Shown piece after piece: positions 11,131 to 23,047 of a stretch of DNA of 64,000 nucleotides. Position 1 is the stretch's first letter, and the number at the start of each line of letters is the position of its first letter. Below the pieces are notes generated by a model. It saw only the letters and a list, made by a program, of their open reading frames with translations, was not told the DNA's origin and did not search any database. Both the position numbers and the translations under genes were made by a program. The DNA comes from Sphaerosporella brunnea (Eukaryota > Ascomycota > Pezizomycetes > Pezizales > Pyronemataceae): NCBI GenBank assembly GCA_008704415.1, contig VXIS01000118.1:59645-123644 (forward strand). The letters run 5' to 3'.

Positions 11131-11935
11131 TAGCGTTGGGCACGAGCCGAGATATCCCGGGTACTCGTCTCGGGCCTAAATGACGCGCGAGACGAACGTT
11201 TTTTCTGGACGAGACGAGATATCCCGGGACGGATCTGATTACGCGGCGATCAGGCCCGGGTACTCGTGAGTGATGAGTTATAAGTTCGGATCTATGGTTG
11301 AGTGCACGAAAGTGAGGCGAGAAGCGGATATAAGGTGCGGGGGCGGTAGATAGCTTCCTTTCTTGCTTTCTTCTACCATTACACTGGCCTCAACTGCGTG
11401 CGTTGCGATTCAATATAGCTGACGCCGACCCCATCGCCGAGCCCCAAGATGCGGAGCCCCAAGGTTCCGGCGCTCTGAAAAAGGAATTCATGCAACGTAT
11501 TGCAGGAAACTGGGGCAAGTATTCATGGGAGCAGGAATGGCTCGAAGACTACCAGCTGAAAGGCTATTCTCTCGCGCAGGTGATATTATTACCAAAAAGC
11601 GAAACAGGCTGGGGGACAGCACCGAAAACATGCTTCTTCTTGTGAAGAATTGGGTCGCACAGCCGGATGTGGAAGAATGGGAGCGCGAAGACGAAGACGA
11701 AGTGGTAGACTGGGTGAATGAGGGCGAATGGGCAGCTGAGGAGGATGATGTATAGAGTAATAGCATTTAAATTGAACGACCGAACTCCACTCCAAGGCCT
11801 CACGTGCATGGTAGGACCGGGTACTCGCCGGGCCTGACGTCCATCTTCCGGGCCCGCGATACTTTTCTCTCCACGAGACGAGACATCCCGGGCCATGTTC
11901 AGATCTCATCTCGTCTCGGCTCGTGCCCAACACCA
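11131..11935 (+). mobile_element. hAT deletion derivative, family A (copy A1), with exact 8-bp target duplication
   Basis: The left end is TAGCGTTGGGCACGAGCC and the right end, reverse complemented, is TGGTGTTGGGCACGAGCC, with two mismatches. The flanks are a perfect duplication TTGACAAC (11123-11130 and 11936-11943). An 8-bp duplication with such ends is diagnostic of the hAT superfamily. The interior still encodes a hAT transposase C-terminus and an N-terminal piece, joined out of frame. At 805 bp it cannot encode a full transposase, so it would need one supplied in trans. Confidence 0.93.
11525..11755 (+). pseudogene. hAT transposase remnant, C-terminal dimerisation region
   Basis: The frame contains AERLFSRAGDIITKKRNRL followed by ENMLLLVKNW and an acidic tail. 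This is the conserved end of hAT transposases (dimerisation domain, ERxFS...RNRL...LxxxNW). Just upstream, in another frame (about 11466-11555), lies an N-terminal type segment with EFMQRIAGNWGKYSWEQEW, which resembles the frames in the elements at 31791 and 43070. The middle of the transposase, with its catalytic residues, is missing, so no activity is expected. Confidence 0.85.
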
Positions 11936-11943
11936 TTGACAAC

Positions 11944-12517
11944 CTAGGGGATTGTACTTGAGCAGTCACCGACGGCCTTTCGCATGTAGTGGCCAAATAT
12001 GTTACTAACAGTCACCATGCTGGGCTGTTGGCACCGAAAAGGTCTGTCACTTGTGGTTGCAAACTCCAGGACTGTCAATGTCACCTCAAAAAACGCTTCT
12101 CAAGCAAACGTGAAGGTACCAAAAACGATAACACTGGTCAAAGCGGATCATCTGGGATGTCTCACAACAAGTGTTGCTTTCGTAACCGGAAAATGGCAGT
12201 TGACTGGACTATGGCCGACCGTCCAGGCCAACCTGCAGACTGCCCCGGCTCGTGAGGAACACTGGACTGGCCCCGGCTTCCACCATCCCCTCAATCACCT
12301 GCCAGATCGCATCGTGCAGAACCCAAACCCCAGAAAACATCGGCATCAGGCCCTCAGCCACAGCACACTGTCCGTCCCGAAAACCCGGGGGCTGTAACTT
12401 GCACCAAAACCTAGCCATGTCCGCACGTAGTGACGAATACGGAGTCGCCAGCCAAGCCGCCGTCGCTATCCCTATTGACACTGAACCCCTGCGCTCGAAC
12501 ATCAACTGCTCCTAGAT
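11944..12517. other. Short intergenic stretch, nothing recognised
   Basis: Overlapping frames under 135 codons occur on both strands and none has a recognisable motif. Confidence 0.4.
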
Positions 12518-13758
12518 CTATGAAACGCTGGAATCAACGATACTCGGGCTGTCATCAGCGATACAAGACAGCAGCTGCGTGTTCCCGATTTTGATGATCC
12601 CAACGTAAATACTCGGTGGTGGCGGCGTTCCAATGAACTGAAGTACCTTGAAGTGCTCGTCAGTGCAGCGGGGTTTACGCAACAAATACATCACGTTCTT
12701 TTGATGTGCCGACTCTGTCCCCGGCGGGTACGAGATCCTGCGTAGCAGCACTGGTAGTACAGGTTACGCAATCATATGCCCATGGGAAACGGTCATCCGT
12801 ACTGCATATCTCCAGCCGACTGCCCAATGAAGGATAACTGGTTACGGCTTGCGCATGTTCAGCACTGTGAGAACATCTTGCTCCGTCCACCCCGGGAACT
12901 GGTGCGCCTTAAGGGCCTGCACGAAACGGCAGACAATGAACCGATCCTCTGGGCGCGGTAGGCTTCCGGAAAACATATCGCCAAACGCCCCCGCGAGCGA
13001 GGCGTGTGACGTACGACTGCGACAGCAACCGCAGGCTGTCGTAGCGCGCAAAGCGACATGCGTCTTGCACCGGCTTTCGTTCGGATATAAATACCGATGT
13101 TTGGCACTGCTGCTTCTCGGAGGGAGAGTTGATCCACCAAATGATCCTTCGTGGTAATAACTGTAGAGCAGGTCAATGTTCGACTTCGAATGCTGCGCTG
13201 AGAATGCCGATTCTCCTGTTGGTGCCTTCATGCCGCCAGACATGTGGACACGGAAACTGAACGATGGTTATACCCCCAGGGGCGTCGCCGTCACTGTATA
13301 CCACCCACAGCTGCTGCTGTTCACCATTTGCGTCAGAAGCCAAATGATCGAACGACAGGTCTAGATGGGGAAGGTATCCGAGAGTATAGGCCATCGTACC
13401 TCACTGACCCCGTTCTGGTGTCGGAGGTGGAAAGGAAGTACGGCATCGCGTTCCATAGCCAGAGACGCGGTTGTCTGGATGTTATTGTGCTTGCTTGACA
13501 TGTGTTGAATAGAGTGTGTTGTTGTGGGCATCGCAATATTTGCGGGGGAAGACTTTTGACGGTAAAGATATAGACAGGCGGACGCGCCTCAGTACCGGTT
13601 GTTTCCTGTATCGAACCTTCCAGATACAACCCCGTCACCTGGTAGAAAGCCAGCATGCTTCTTCTGGGCTTCAAAAACCGCACGAGAAGCTCAAACGGGG
13701 GGAGTTTAATCCTCGCTGCAAGATACAGATCAATGGAATTGTGACGGTCTGTGAACAC
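12518..13758 (-). pseudogene. Decayed relative of the F-box/ankyrin-like gene at 1551-3183
   Basis: Three pieces in different frames align in order with that gene. RRIGILSAAFE near 13185 matches RVGILNAAAA. QFPGWTEQDVLTVLN near 12870 matches RYPGRTEEDVLSVLN. VLLRRISYPPGTES and the following block ending GNTQLLSCIADD (12518-12751) match VLLRRMPFSADQL and GNPQLFSWMAQN. Several stops and shifts separate them and no single frame is intact. The 5' limit is uncertain; the 141-codon frame 13333-13758 may be its amino-terminal part but aligns poorly. This is a clear relic of the same family, in opposite orientation. Confidence 0.65.
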
Positions 13759-14483
13759 TGTTGAACCGGCGCCTTACACTTCCCAGCAAAGTGTGTACTG
13801 GTCGCCACTGCTGTCGGCACCTTTTGCGTGTGCGACACCTTCTCCGCCAGTGCCTACCTTGATCGAAAATGCATCGTCGATGTACCCAAAAGCACTATCC
13901 GATCAAATGATAAATACGTGTTAAGGTACAAAGCATATAACATGCAGGTGGCGTACTACGTACACATGCTCCACTAGTGAGCACCCGGTCCTTACCTACA
14001 CTCTATCGATAGGCATGATCCACACGTTTATGTGCGCTCTCTCAATTAGTATTATCAAAGGGTCCGGACTATGTGCGTGATCATTGTGAGTTGTTAATAG
14101 CCGCAAGCTCACATTGTGCGGTCTCTCTGATGGAACGTAAAAGAGGGTGACAGAGTAAACATAGGCGGCCAAACTGGAGGCAAGGACGCCGTCTCTTTCA
14201 GTCTCCCAGGGCGATGGACTTTCACCTTTTATGAAACAAAACAGATACCGCCATTTCTTGTAGAAGCAAAGGGGACTGCCTGGAAAACGCTGCGGACTGG
14301 CGTTGAGGGCTCCGGCCGGCGCCTACCCTGCTGCAACTTCTCCCCGCACCTGATCAACAGTCTTACTCCGAAATCTTCGTGGTTCCTCGGATCTCCAAGA
14401 TGGTCGTGCTGTGTGTCGCGCGGCGTCAACAGTACCTAGTGGTTAATCATTCGACGCCGTTTGCATTGTTGAGGGTGTTTGCC
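13759..14483. other. Intergenic stretch, nothing recognised
   Basis: No open frame over 70 codons and no recognised motif. Confidence 0.5.
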
Positions 14484-15632
14484 CAGTACTGGGCACGGGT
14501 CGGGGCGCCACGCTAGGGCACTAGGCGCGACGGGGCGGCTACCGCCTCAACGGACCCCGATCCAACCCGCCACGTCCCGGCCACCCCGTCGATGCCCTGG
14601 CCACCTCATCGGAAACTCGGCCACGCCGTATATTACGTTTGTTTGCTGCTGAATCCACAGGTGAAGACACCATATGTTGAGCGCAACTGGGAACATGATT
14701 GACTACCAGCTGCGGAGGATGCCTTGCACCGAGCGTGGAATCGGTATCAACCAATGGAGCTCCCTCAGCCTTCAAACAGCCGGCCTTCCTAACATCACAC
14801 TGAACAAAACTGCCCCGTTCATTCAAACTCATTTCGTGAGGATATTGAGCAACAGGCTCACGCTGCAATACAGGTGTACGAACCGGAACAGTATCTACAG
14901 TTGCATGCAATATCAGTGGAGCTATGGGCCACCCGCTTTGAGTCAAATACCCTTCTCTGGTAGCGTGAGAGCGGCCAACATTTGTTTCCACGCCTCGCTT
15001 GTATGGTGAAAGACTATTTCTCAGCACAAGGTATATGATCGTTGCGAATGCTTTGCACTCAAAGCCTATACTAAGTCTGTCGGACATCACTCTAGCTTCG
15101 GCCGCACCTTCTGAACGGGCCTTTTCATGTGCGCGGAACGCTCAAGGCCCACGTCAGGCATCAATGTCTCAGAAAGCCCTTCAGGCACGTGTAGAGCTGG
15201 TGGAACCCGGGTGTTCTAGGATTTGACTCAGTGTTGGAAACGTACCGCCAGTACCTGGAGAGAGCAGGAAAACCGGTCCTGGAGCAGCAGTAGATTCTGG
15301 AACCAGACATTTGACTATGTTCTAGGCGCCTACTTTATTGCCTGTTATATGAGGTGATTGACTTTGTCGGCAAAACAGAATGCTGGGTGTGTACCGGAGA
15401 CACCGTCGTCGTGTATTCCCCTGTCAGACGAACATCTTGTGTATCAATTGACCTGATAAGTGTACCGGCCCTCATTGCCCCAAATACGTCAGTCTCACCT
15501 TGCCGCCGACAAGCGATTCCCTGTCGCACCCCAATACACCCCGCCCAATCCCGATCACCCCGCCCTGCCCCGGCCTACCCCGCCGCGCCCTGCCTGCCCG
15601 CGCCCCAACCCATCACCCTGTGGACAGCACTA
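14484..15632. mobile_element. GC-rich hAT-like element, family E, copy 1
   Basis: The left end begins CAGTACTGGGCACGGGTC and the right end, reverse complemented, begins TAGTGCTGTCCACAGGGTG. Both ends carry arrays of CCCCG/CGGGG motifs in opposite orientation (GGCCACCCCGTC on the left, CACCCCGCCC on the right). The right end matches 53460 onward and the left matches the reverse complement of about 53760-53833, so both come from one family. No clear 8-bp duplication remains (TGTTTGCC against TGTACGGA). Interior frames of up to 183 codons have no transposase motif. Confidence 0.55.
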
Positions 15633-15805
15633 TGTACGGACGCTGTACGAATTTGCTAGGCACTACGAAAGCTGGAGCCTGGCCCAATCAGGGCATCCTG
15701 TCGCTCTCTCTCGGCACTTGGTAGTTGTTCAGCAGGTTTCAGGACTTCAGGCGTGGGGGAAACAAAACAAACTGTATTCTCTATGTACCTGACCACACCC
15801 ACAGT

Positions 15806-15925
15806 CAGTGATGCACACGAGACCGCGAGACGAGACTGAGCATGATTGAGACATGTCGCGATCTGTCGAGATTGCTTGAGAATGGCCAGACTGACCGAGA
15901 ATGACGGCAGCCTCGCGAGATCGAC
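15806..15925 (+). mobile_element. Terminal fragment of hAT-like family B
   Basis: Starts CAGTGATGCACACGAGACC and continues with CGAGAC-type motifs as in the left end at 3288 and the right end at 20381. Similarity stops after about 120 bp, near GATCGACTAATTAG. It is a solo end, with the other end missing. Confidence 0.7.
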
Positions 15926-15935
15926 TAATTAGTCT

Positions 15936-18825
15936 TCCACAGTCATATTATCGACCCGCTGCGAAGCGGCAGACTGCACATAGAGGCGTATACCATACTT
16001 TGCCAGCTTAGTTTCCTCTTTTGTCAGCTAACGGGCCATTGCACGCTTTGTGGCGGCGTTGGGGGCACCTTGGAGTTGGCCCGCTTTGTTTGGACGCGGC
16101 GCCGGCATGTCCGCACTGTTACAGCGCCTACTAATCCATTGCTTGATTACCAATCTCAGAACCCGAATATTCGACATTGCCATTAGTCAAGTGGCTAGTA
16201 CGCTTGGTTGGCGGCTCCCCAGCGGCAATCATTAATCGTCACTCTTCTCTCATCCGAATTGCAGATCTCCGTCATGACCCTTTTTCAATCAAGTGCTTGT
16301 CGCATGGTCTAGTAGTGTTGATCATGTGCATTTATCACTAATGTTCACGCATGAAGGCCGCGTAGCGTGTACCGTGACAAGTGACGCATTCTGGATTGAA
16401 AGTCGGCTTCTTTGCCAAGCACAGACCAATAACTATCTCGTTCGGCGCCGGAAGGGAGCCTTTGCCACCATCCATCCGCGGAAAGAGGAGCCGCGGCGGA
16501 GACGCACCAGCGACGCCCGCGATGTTGCGCTAGGTCGGTCGGTAGATGGGCAGGGGGTAATTCACGTTGTATGGGGCATATATTCTCTTCTCACGGTATG
16601 CAGTTAATCTCGCAAACTCCACAGGCTGCGGAGAAGAATAACCGTTCAAGGAAAGGATGCAAGCTGGCTATCAGATTCACTACCACCGGGCTTGCATTTG
16701 CCCCATGTCTAATCCAGTAATTTTGAGGCAAAATGTGGGTTACATTACCATCCCATATCGTTGTCGGATCCAATGGTTGTCAGACATCGCCTCGCGGGTC
16801 TCCACACACGCCACAACTGCTGTGTTTGGTCTGGGGAACCCATTGAAGGCTGATGCAGGGTGTGCACACCGGCCTGCCTTTTTGCAACTGCGGCGGCGGC
16901 GAACAGTGACTGGTACACTGCATTCGGCTGCCTCCCAGATTCGACCGAAAATGATTCAGACACGAGGTTGACTTTTGTAACATGTGTCCCCCTTGATATT
17001 AGGTGATAGTCCAAGGAAGGACCAGGAAGGGGCTGAGTGGTGGTCTGCAGCTCCGAAACAGGTGGCTTTGATCCACCAATGGCGGTCATCTCAAATCAGC
17101 CCTTGCAAAATCCCAATCACTCCTCCCAGCTCATGACATCGTTGACACAGCCGGTAAAAGTCGCATTGTTGAAATGCCGGGATGGCAAAGCAGCCACTGC
17201 GACTGCTAAGCCCGGCCTTTTCGCCCAAAGTTCAATTGTCATGTGTACGACATTGCGGATGACCGCCGACTTTGAGGCCTGCACCGCAACTATAGAGTTC
17301 GAATGTGCTTGCAGTCACCATTTGAAATGAACGCTGTTTATCAGCCTCCAGGGAACCGATTTCACACTTCAAACTTTACACCACTACGGATCCCAAAACT
17401 GAGGGTGTCCGCAACGAGTTCCGCATGATCCGCGGCTCACGATGAGGAACAGTCTCGCTGTCCTCCATCATCTCCAATGCACCACGATTGAACCAATGGC
17501 ACCCGAGCATCAATCAAAACACAACGGAGCGCACATTGGGCTGCAAAGAAATCACCAGGCAGCCACACAAGCCACAATTAGAATAGTTGTGTTCCTGCGC
17601 ACACGTTGTTCTCCCTTTAATCTTGTATTTGGCACCTTTTGAATTCTTTTGACACGATGTCAACGCACATCACACAATCTACTGGGTATCCCTCCACTGC
17701 GCGAACGATACGTTACCAACTGTGCCGCTAGGTTATTGATTGCATATCGTCGGACAGGTCCATGGCCATTGCGGTGGTGAACAAGGTGCGGTCGTGAATC
17801 GCAACCGAAAATCGACATCTTGCCAGACGTCAACTTAGAATGCGGAAGCTCCCGGTCCAAGCGGGTCATCTCTTCGGCTGTGTATTGGGTTTTTGGTCGG
17901 TCAGGGCAGTGTGGTTTGGCAGTGCACTTAGACTGCCACCAAACGAGCCAATACAGTGACCGCGGGCAGTGTAGCTCGGCTGATGTGGGCAAGCATGTAC
18001 AGGATTATCTCTCCAGTACTCCTGCCTGGCCCAGACACGCTGTGACTCCTTTGCAGTGGACAGCCATCAGAGGCAGTAAATGGCGCTCGACTCCTCGGCT
18101 GACCTATGACGCGCGCCCGGAACGTCGCAATGTCACAGTTGGAGGTCTCCTCCATTACGCAGCGGTGGCATTACGTACCGTTCGGTCGCATGCAGGCTAC
18201 GCTGGATGGTGCGGATTCTGTGGCGGTGGTATATAGGGCGAAGCTAATTTCTTGGATCAAGTGGCCTGTTGCCTCCGTGGAAGTGACCCTGAATTCGTTC
18301 AATTAGTTGTGCCTGGTTGTTTAAAGCAACCGCTGGGTACCGTGGGGCGGCAGTTTGGGTAAAGCTACTGTGAAGAGCGGTTCTTTTCTAATCTTTCATG
18401 TCAGCTCGATCATCGTTGTTGGTGTGGTTCGCATAATCGGAAAAGGGCAACCAGCAGTGACCAAGCTTCGGTGCGTAGCAGATCAATCACAGTCTGCCAC
18501 CGCGGCTATTTTCAACACCTAGATTGCCACTGGAAAGCAGTTGAAGAAGGGTTAAGAATCAAGGTGTAGGTACGGTATCAAGAAACAAGGAAGCCTGGGC
18601 GCAAGGGGTAACGGGACGTTGATAGGCGAGGACGAGAAAGGATTAACTGTGCAGTGAAGTGAAACCCACGAAAATACGATGCCCTGCCAGGAGGATGAGC
18701 TACTGATGTGTATTTGTGGGTGTGGAAGTGTTTGGAGCAACCCAGTAGATTTCCCCACTTGTCCAGAAGGTGGAGCAGTGCCACTGCAGTTCACCAACCT
18801 GATCTGACGTTCGGCGGATTTCTGC
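15936..18825. other. Intergenic stretch, no gene recognised
   Basis: About 2.9 kb of short overlapping frames, the longest 138 codons on the plus strand at 17820-18236. I find no domain, no convincing intron and no repeat match to the rest of the window. Confidence 0.45.
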
Positions 18826-19220
18826 CAGTGTTGCACACGAGTCGAGAATTCTTGTCGAGGGTCTGGATCTCGTGAGAATGGTGCAGTCTCGAAATATCTC
18901 GCCGGTCTTGTGGCAGTCTCGACTGTTCTCGTTCGGTCTCGTTCGGTCTCGTTATCCTCGCGAGTGCTCGATTGTCTCGGCAACGTTCAGGCTGCTATGG
19001 TGCCGCTGTGGTTTGGGGAGGCATAGCTCGGGTCGTGAAGTGTCTGCACCGTGCGGGATACTGGAGCAATGAAAGCCCTATGGTACACGGTTTGTATGGA
19101 GGATGGATTTTTAATACTCAGCGTGTATAGATGCTGGACCCTGTGTATAACGGGAGGTCGAGTCGGGTGAAGAAGCAGTTCAAACCCCCCTATATTCCTA
19201 CCCCATCGATAAAAACTTTC

Positions 19221-19375
19221 CTATGGCGCAATCGGTAAGATGCCCGCAGTACACTGCTGGGCCCCGGTTCAACTCCGGCCACGGGGGGTTTCTCCTCTTC
19301 GCCCCGCGTGCTCTCTTGGGCCGGGGCGGAAGGTTTTGTTTTTGCTGTAGGCAGGGCTGGCTGTATTTTTTTTCT
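19221..19375 (+). ncRNA. tRNA-like Pol III unit, possible SINE head
   Basis: An A-box-like TGGCGCAATCGG (19224-19235) is followed about 30 bases later by a perfect B-box form GGTTCAACTCC (19266-19276). A T8 run at 19366-19373 could terminate Pol III. The T arm can form a CCGG stem, but acceptor and anticodon arms are poor, so this is not a normal tRNA gene. It lies inside sequence that was inserted into a hAT-like element, which fits a tRNA-derived SINE. A tRNA pseudogene is the alternative. Confidence 0.5.
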
Positions 19376-19739
19376 CTGGGGATGGGATTAAGTATTCATT
19401 CATCTTGTAAGGAGCCTATTCGGCTGGTGATGGCGGTCACCCACCCCAGCAGCGGACTGGAGCGGGCGGTCGAGTGAGAGCTATGACCGCACCAGTGTCG
19501 CCAAACCGAAGGGTTTACGTCCTCATTTGAACGTGTTGAGTCCTTTTTGGGACTACCATCAATGCCCGGATGGCCAACAGGACTACAAGTTGCCTACGTT
19601 CAGACCTTTCAAGTTGCGCCAAATGGAAGGCTTGTTTACATAGTTCGAGAAGGTGGAGTCCTGCTGAACAATATAAAAGAGCCGATGGGGCTGGTTGTTT
19701 GTGGGATTTGCTTAACAATTGCACTTCCTTACTACTGTA

Positions 19740-20010
19740 ATAGTAGTGTTGTCCAGTGGGGTAGTCTCGCGGGGGTCATATGGCTCCCCGGGGTCAACAA
19801 TAGCTAGAAGCTGTGATTCTCCATGCAACGAGCTCAAACTCACATGTGTAGGGCATCAAAAGACTCTCTTTCACCCGCTGTACTCAGATTTATCCCCCAA
19901 TAGATGGTTGTTGTGTGGGGTGGCCCCGCGGAGGTCCTGTGGCTTGTCCGGTTCCAAAATAGCTGGAAGCTGTTACTCAAAAACGCCATCAAGCTCGCAT
20001 GGCCCCCGAG
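19740..20010 (+). repeat. Diverged direct duplication, period about 160 bp
   Basis: The segment from about 19746 (TCCAGTGGGGTAG ... AATAGCTAGAAGCTGT) recurs from about 19910 (GTGTGGGGTGG ... AATAGCTGGAAGCTGT), both followed by CAAGCTC or GAGCTC and a CTCACAT/CTCGCAT motif. It belongs to the inserted sequence that carries the tRNA-like unit. Confidence 0.55.
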
Positions 20011-20400
20011 ACTCACCAGGACCTCATCACGCTGCGCGCATGGTGGAAGCAGGTTGCTCTGGGGTTTGATTCGGTCGTTGCCAGTGCATAGTGATTCGGT
20101 GGAGGATGACTAATGAAATGTTCCATATCGAGTGGCTGGTACACAAATTTGTTTTTATGTTCCTCGCCCATCTAGGTGCACTAGTGCGCATGACCGTTCC
20201 GCCCGGTTTACGATGCAGACTGGAAGCTCTCCCGCGCTGGAGCGATTCTCGCCAGCTCTCACCTGGTCTCGTGAGGCCGCCGTCACTCTCGGTCAGCCTC
20301 GCCATTCTTGAGTGGTCTCGACAGTTCTCGACGTGTCTCGATCATTCTCAGTCTAATCTCACAATCTTGTATACATCACTGATCCCCGCATGATGGATGG

Positions 20401-20853
20401 ATGCCAGTCCTTCTCACCGGGAATTGCAATCTAATTCAATTCCCTCACCAACACGAAACGATACAACAATCACCACAAACAATCCACAACAACGATTACA
20501 ACTATGTTGTCATCAGCTTGCACATCAACAGCATCCAGAACGTCAATACGCAACGGGTCAAAGACGGCAGCAATGCCAACCGTCGCCACACTCTCGGATA
20601 TACAGAGACAGCCATTTTGCACGCCACTTTGGCCAACAAGCTGGCCGAAATCCAGAAGCTGGCGGCGCCACCTCTCTTTGATGGAAACGTGCTGGAGTGC
20701 TTGGGTTCCCGCAAGGAGCCTCATCGTTCCAACGAGGACCGCGAGATTGCTGCCATCATGGCTGGCGAAGACGCCGGCGATGAGAGGTTTTCAATGGAAA
20801 AAAACGGTGGACATGTGCCTGCGAGGGTCTGCGCTCGGCTTGTTGAGCATTAG
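20401..20853 (+). CDS. Hypothetical protein, 150 aa
   Basis: An uninterrupted frame begins at ATG 20401, just after the right end of the hAT-like element. The part with NANRRHTLGY and AILHATLANKLAEIQKLA faintly resembles an ankyrin unit, but this is too weak for a call. The C-terminal third is charged. A shorter ATG and competing antisense frames exist. It could be a fragment of a host gene cut by the element. Confidence 0.3.
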   Translation: MPVLLTGNCNLIQFPHQHETIQQSPQTIHNNDYNYVVISLHINSIQNVNTQRVKDGSNANRRHTLGYTETAILHATLANKLAEIQKLAAPPLFDGNVLECLGSRKEPHRSNEDREIAAIMAGEDAGDERFSMEKNGGHVPARVCARLVEH

Positions 20854-20866
20854 ACTCTGAATCGAG

Positions 20867-22567
20867 GCTCACCGTTCAGCTGCCAACACACATGCTTTTC
20901 CTCGTTTTAAGACTTTCGGTAGCGGAGAAAAGGAGGTGTTTCCGAATTTGACAGCCTCACCGCACAGTACAACTATCCTATAGCAAAATACGGGACGGAG
21001 ACAACCTTTCTAATCCTCCAAAATGTTAGACGTCATCCATGCGCATCCGCAGGTCGTCTCTTTACAACATTTCAAAGTGCTGCTGACCAGCATCCACACA
21101 TAATAGTGGAGATTTACACAGCAACAAGCGCGCCGAGTACAAGCGATGGTTTATGTTCTCAACAGCAAGCCGCAGAAAGGACCTGATCCAAATGTGAAGT
21201 TCAAGCAAAGGAAGGACTCTTTCAACAACTAAGCAATAAAGGGTGATGGTCAAACCTATCGGCCAGCATCCAAAACTGACAATGAACAGGGTCATTCACA
21301 GTTGTATACAGATAATAAACCTGATTACAAACTCACGAGAAATAAGGCTTCTTGCACGATACTCATCAGGTTACAAACTATACAGATATTTTCAAAAGTA
21401 AGAGCAGGTTCACCCGTAGCTGATGTATGCGGGGATGGTGGCAAACGAACGCTGCTGTGGAGTTCCACGAGCGAGCGAATTTCACTCTCCGGCAACTGTA
21501 AACCACCACAACGTTCAGGGTAGTGCAGCTACAGGCGCAACAAAGTCAAGTAGTTGCTGCACCTACATGCATGTGACTTTGATTGTGGCAATTTCAGATG
21601 CCTACGAGATAGGATCGACGTTGCTCCGGTGGACTATCATATTGAGGGGGGTCGAACGTGGAGACGGAACACTTTCTTGGTCAAGGTCCAGGTGACTGCG
21701 ACTCGGAGATTTCAAGCTCCGTGGATAACCTGCAATGGTGTTGCGTATTCTGGGCAGGCTGCCCTGCCGGGAAGATAGCAAGCGTTCAGGCTATGTTCTG
21801 GGCAGCACAGAAAGAAGGAATAGTTGTCACGACTTGCGTGTTTCCCTCAGTACCGCGGAAGAGCAGGGAGCGGCACAGCATCTCGTAGCCTCATAATTCA
21901 AGAAGATTGAGCGCTGTGGTAATGCTCATCGACCTTGACGAGGTCCTGAACATCCAGCGCACTTACACATTTCGCTGCTTTGGGCGCGTGAGCCAGAATC
22001 CGGTCAACCAGAGAACGGAAAGCGCAATCGAGCTGGCAACAATCATTGACAACCTGCTGTCGCAGAATGAAGAGCGAAAGCGAGACCGCCAGCAGTGCAA
22101 GAAACCGGTCGCAGTATCGGTCTGAAAGCTGAACGACGGCCCCGGCAACTATAGGTCGTCCTAAGCAGAACCGATCCGGGGCGACCAGTCAGCAATGCCA
22201 ACCGCTGAAGGACGTGCGGAACCCCTCCCCTACGCCTACGCTGATGCGCTCCAATGACGGACGGCCGAGCGTCACTACCGCGCCTGGAGTACAGCAGCTG
22301 AACACACTGGGCTGACACTTTGAAAGAGTTGGAAGAATGTGGTCGGCAGACACGGAAGGAGAGCCGGCAGAAAACAGACGGTACTCGGAGAATCGCGGGG
22401 ACCTGGTCTCTGGTCCTCCAATGAGTGGCTTTTTGGGTAAACATCCACATCCGCGGGGGCGCTATTTCCACCCAGTCCCAGAAGGCACGCAGGCCCCGCC
22501 GGACGATGACCATGGAGAGAATAGAAGCCTGGACGGATACTGCAATGCATCAAGCTTCCCGCGTGTT
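20867..22567. other. Intergenic stretch, no gene recognised
   Basis: Short frames on both strands, the longest 156 codons (minus, 22043-22513). A 72-codon plus frame at 21907-22125 has a charged helical end (NEERKRDRQQCKK) but no known motif. Confidence 0.4.
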
Positions 22568-22575
22568 CGGGTGGC

Positions 22576-23030
22576 CAGTGTTCTCAGTAGCCAGCCCAAA
22601 CAGCCGGGCGGGCTGGGCCGGCTGCTTTAAGCAGCCAGCCCGGCGGGCTTTTTGCATCAGCCCAAACGGCCCAGCCTGCTTTCGGGCCAGCCCGGCTGCC
22701 AGAGCTTTGAGTGATCTCCGGTTAAGACCGGCCACTGCAAGTGGCGGGGTTCAATCGGCGCCGATAGACTGATCAAGATCTGTGATGTTATACTAAACTC
22801 CGATCTAGTGATCTCCTCCTAGTCATCATTTCACACGGCGAACATCTTTATGTACTTCTCATTTCATAGCAGTAGTTTACATCACGGTGGTCGTATTTGT
22901 CGTCATTGTGGGCTGCAGCCCAAACAGCCGGGCGGGCTTTTTGATCAGCCCAAACAGCCAGCCGGGCTTTTTGGTCAGCCCACATCCGCCCAACGCAGCC
23001 GGCCGGGCGGGCTGGCTGTTGAGAACACTG
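22576..23030. mobile_element. Small hAT-like element, family D, with exact 8-bp target duplication
   Basis: The left end is CAGTGTTCTCAGTAGCCAGC and the right end, reverse complemented, is CAGTGTTCTCAACAGCCAGC. Perfect copies of CGGGTGGC flank it at 22568-22575 and 23031-23038. Both subterminal regions carry many AGCCCGGC/GCCGGGC motifs. At 455 bp it has no transposase frame and must be non-autonomous. It inserted about ten bases beyond the stop of a Copia gag relic. Confidence 0.92.
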
Positions 23031-23047
23031 CGGGTGGCCTGCATGTT

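Larger units (their letters stand above)
18826..20381 (-). mobile_element. hAT-like family B, copy 2, split by a 1-kb insertion
   Basis: The left end CAGTGTTGCACACGAGTCGA and the right end (reverse complement CAGTGATGTATACAAG) match the two ends of the element at 3288-3868 in reverse. Similarity covers about 18826-19065 and about 20062-20381. It is interrupted by roughly 1 kb that carries a tRNA-like unit and a degenerate duplication. The join corresponds to the point GGGATGCTAGGGTTTG in the uninterrupted copy. The flanks show no exact 8-bp duplication (ATTTCTGC against ATCCCCGC). Confidence 0.68.

Noticed and set aside
15798..15943. CCCACAGT and TCCACAGT flanking a 130-bp family B fragment as a target duplication
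   Set aside because: One mismatch, and the right boundary lacks the inverted repeat, so it is more likely a truncated end with chance similarity.
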